From Verrucomicrobiia bacterium (GTDB lineage Bacteria; Verrucomicrobiota; Verrucomicrobiia; Opitutales; Opitutaceae): a stretch of DNA of 7,311 nucleotides. Position 1 is the stretch's first letter. Each line of letters begins with the position of its first letter. Both the position numbers and the translations under genes were made by a program. The notes beneath the pieces were generated by a model. That model searched no databases. It saw only the letters and a program-made list of their open reading frames with translations, and was not told the DNA's origin. Location: assembly GCA_030424825.1 (NCBI GenBank), contig JAUHWE010000225.1, positions 1 through 7,311 on the forward strand. Reading direction: 5' to 3'. Positions 6,334 to 7,311 of this stretch are shown piece by piece.

Positions 6334-6350
6334 ATTGGGATTGCTGTCAA
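6322..6350 (-). promoter_or_regulatory. Probable sigma-70 promoter of tRNA-Pro
   Basis: On the minus strand a perfect -35 box TTGACA (6350-6345) is followed, after 17 bp, by a weak -10 TCTTTT (6327-6322, 3 of 6 matches to TATAAT). Transcription would start near 6315, about 8 nt before the mature tRNA 5' end. Between the -10 and the start lies GC-rich GACGCC, like the discriminator of stringently controlled stable-RNA promoters in E. coli; applying that to this organism is inference. Confidence 0.5.
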
Positions 6351-6366
6351 GAATATCTTGAAATCC

Positions 6367-6462
6367 ATGGCTATTGAAAGAACAAGTATAGGAATACCAT
6401 CTGCAGACGCCTATCGAATGGCCCAATTGGCTGACTCGTTTGTGATGGAACTTTACGCTTAA
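6367..6462 (+). CDS. Possible small protein of 31 residues upstream of the LysM gene
   Basis: An ATG at 6367 opens 31 codons ending in TAA at 6460-6462, 5 nt before the ATG of the LysM protein. The peptide is MAIERTSIGIPSADAYRMAQ followed by LADSFVMELYA. The sequence is balanced, and its second half could form an amphipathic helix; no membrane segment or signal peptide is seen. I know no family for it. The tight spacing suggests a translationally coupled upstream gene or leader peptide, and it would explain why the LysM gene has no Shine-Dalgarno site. Against it, the ORF has no Shine-Dalgarno of its own, uses codons such as AGA and ATA, and is short enough to be chance. Confidence 0.3.
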   Translation: MAIERTSIGIPSADAYRMAQLADSFVMELYA

Positions 6463-6467
6463 CAAAC

Positions 6468-7088
6468 ATGGATAATCTATCTTCTGCCGATTTGGATGCC
6501 TCCTCGAAAACGCCGTTGTTCATAGGGATTGCGGCTGTAATCATAGCGGTTGTTGGGGTTTGGCTGGGTTGGCTGGGCTTTTCCAAAGCTAGCGAACTGG
6601 AAGCCCGCATAGCGGAAATATCCGGGGCGGCCGATTCCATTTCCAATCTGGAGTCCACGGTAAGCGACAATTCCGAGATGCTGCGCAAGACAGCCGGAAA
6701 GATCTCTTCTATAGAATCCAACCTAAGCACCGTTTCGGGTGCGATCGAAAAGGATGTATCCGATGTCAAAAGGAACATGCGAAACCTTGCCATGCAGGCA
6801 GGAACCGCTCTAAAGAAGGTCGAGGCCTTGGAGGAACGAGGGATTGCGGCAGCCCCAGTCCGTTCATCCGAACCCGTAGCTTCCACTCTGACGAGCAAGG
6901 GCGATAGTTCCGCCCCTTCTTCTCCTCCATCTTCATCCACAACCCATACCATCGCCTCTGGGGACACTTATGGGAAATTGAGCACGAAATATAAGGTTAG
7001 CGTAAACGATTTGCTTGATGCCAATCCGGGGGTGGACCCCCGGCGTCTCCGCATTGGGCAGAAAATTCTCATTCCAGACGCGGAGTAG
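6468..7088 (+). CDS. Single-pass membrane protein with coiled coil and C-terminal LysM domain
   Basis: This is a 206-residue protein. Residues 1-14 are polar and probably cytoplasmic. Residues 15-38 form one hydrophobic helix (TPLFIGIAAVIIAVVGVWLG and on). Residues 40-125 look like a coiled coil, with regular spacing of I/L/V and many E/K/S/N. Residues 127-158 are a Ser/Pro/Ala-rich linker. A complete LysM domain spans about 159-203, with TIASGDTYGKLSTKYKVSVNDLLDANPGVDPRRLRIGQKILIP matching the usual 'VxxGDTxxxIAxxyxvsxxxLxxxNpx..xxLxvGQxLxIP' pattern. LysM domains bind N-acetylglucosamine-containing glycans, so this is probably an inner-membrane-anchored protein that reaches peptidoglycan; no catalytic domain is present. 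ATG 6468 is the only start in its frame, which has a stop 33 nt upstream. No Shine-Dalgarno is seen. A long antisense frame opposite the gene is a codon-bias shadow. Confidence 0.9.
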   Translation: MDNLSSADLDASSKTPLFIGIAAVIIAVVGVWLGWLGFSKASELEARIAEISGAADSISNLESTVSDNSEMLRKTAGKISSIESNLSTVSGAIEKDVSDVKRNMRNLAMQAGTALKKVEALEERGIAAAPVRSSEPVASTLTSKGDSSAPSSPPSSSTTHTIASGDTYGKLSTKYKVSVNDLLDANPGVDPRRLRIGQKILIPDAE

Positions 7089-7096
7089 GGCTGCTC

Positions 7097-7109
7097 CCTC
7101 CAGAGGAGG
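7097..7109 (+). promoter_or_regulatory. Shine-Dalgarno site held in a short GC-rich hairpin
   Basis: CCTCC (7097-7101), loop AGA, GGAGG (7105-7109) form a perfect 5-bp stem. Its 3' arm is the best anti-16S match upstream of the Nudix start at 7127, but lies 17 nt before it, farther than the usual 5-10 nt. It could reduce initiation or make it depend on ribosomes finishing the LysM gene, whose stop is 8 nt before the stem. Confidence 0.35.
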
Positions 7110-7126
7110 TCAGTGAAACCTATTAA

Positions 7127-7311
7127 ATGACGACCTCAACGCATAGCGAATCGGGTGACGGGCCTTCTCATTGGGAAGAGCTAGGCAACAAGAAGGTGGC
7201 GGACTGCCGCATCTTTGAGATTTTGTCTAAACGATTTCGGCACCCCAAAAGAAAGACAGAGGGAGATTTTTACGTGGTTCACACCCGTGATTGGGTGAAC
7301 ATTGTTCCGAT
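7127..7311 (+). CDS. Probable Nudix hydrolase, ADP-ribose pyrophosphatase type, C-terminus cut by window edge
   Basis: The first 61 codons are present; the frame is open to the right edge. A TAA directly precedes the ATG in frame, so the start is fixed unless a rare codon further in is used. The pattern WEELGNKKVADCRIFEILSK (residues 16-35), then RRH-like basic residues, then GDFYVVHTRDWVNIVP is that of the N-terminal domain of NudF/ADP-ribose pyrophosphatases. Those begin 'w..lgs..v..n.ifrv......p.G....fyvv...d.v.vvp'. These enzymes hydrolyse ADP-ribose and related nucleoside diphosphates to AMP plus sugar phosphate, with Mg2+. The Nudix box GX5EX7REUXEEXGU would lie beyond the edge, so the catalytic part cannot be seen. 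It follows the LysM gene by 38 nt in the same direction, probably on the same transcript. Confidence 0.7.
   Translation, partial: MTTSTHSESGDGPSHWEELGNKKVADCRIFEILSKRFRHPKRKTEGDFYVVHTRDWVNIVP

Noticed and set aside
6371..6967. Open 198-codon frame on the minus strand
   Set aside because: It lies antisense to the LysM gene, which has clear domains in the right frame. The composition (rich in S, E, A, P) is a mirror of the coiled coil and Ser/Pro linker.

Overview
The window is ordinary-looking bacterial chromosome of medium GC content, densely coded, with two blocks that diverge around a tRNA gene. The organism is most likely a Gram-negative bacterium with an outer membrane. The style of several proteins suggests Verrucomicrobiota, perhaps class Opitutae: the short RsmD N-terminus, the anchored TPR protein beside an ExbB-type channel, and the general lack of strong Shine-Dalgarno sites. 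That placement is inference from remembered family resemblance, not a search result. No mobile element, CRISPR array or resistance gene is visible.

Minus-strand block (5853 down to 1): five tightly packed genes that look like one operon. In order of transcription they are an HDOD-domain protein, a 949-residue membrane-anchored TPR protein that probably starts at TTG, a 304-residue secreted protein with a small N-terminal beta domain, an ExbB/TolQ/MotA-type proton channel subunit, and rsmD (16S rRNA m2G966 methyltransferase), which runs off the left edge. Spacings between genes are 11 nt, a 4-nt ATGA overlap, 16 nt and 5 nt. TPR proteins beside ExbB-type channels are known from TonB/Tol-like energised envelope systems, so the middle three genes probably form such an envelope module. 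No ExbD/TolR or TonB gene is present: the ExbB stop is followed directly by rsmD.

Central region (5854-6467): a 377-bp gene-free stretch, then tRNA-Pro(UGG) on the minus strand with an encoded CCA end, then a 160-bp divergent spacer. The gene-free stretch lies between the tRNA 3' end and the HDOD gene and contains an unusual run of potential hairpins. The divergent spacer holds a plausible tRNA promoter overlapped by an inverted repeat, and a possible 31-codon gene on the plus strand.

Plus-strand block (6367-7311): the possible 31-residue ORF ends 5 nt before a 206-residue single-pass membrane protein with a coiled coil and a C-terminal LysM domain (probable peptidoglycan binding). It is followed by the first 61 codons of a probable Nudix hydrolase of the ADP-ribose pyrophosphatase type. 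That gene's candidate ribosome-binding site lies inside a small GC-rich hairpin.

Nothing here proves a wholly new system. The best candidates for a second look are the structured gap between tRNA-Pro and the HDOD gene, the TPR/ExbB module without ExbD, and the small ORF in front of the LysM gene.
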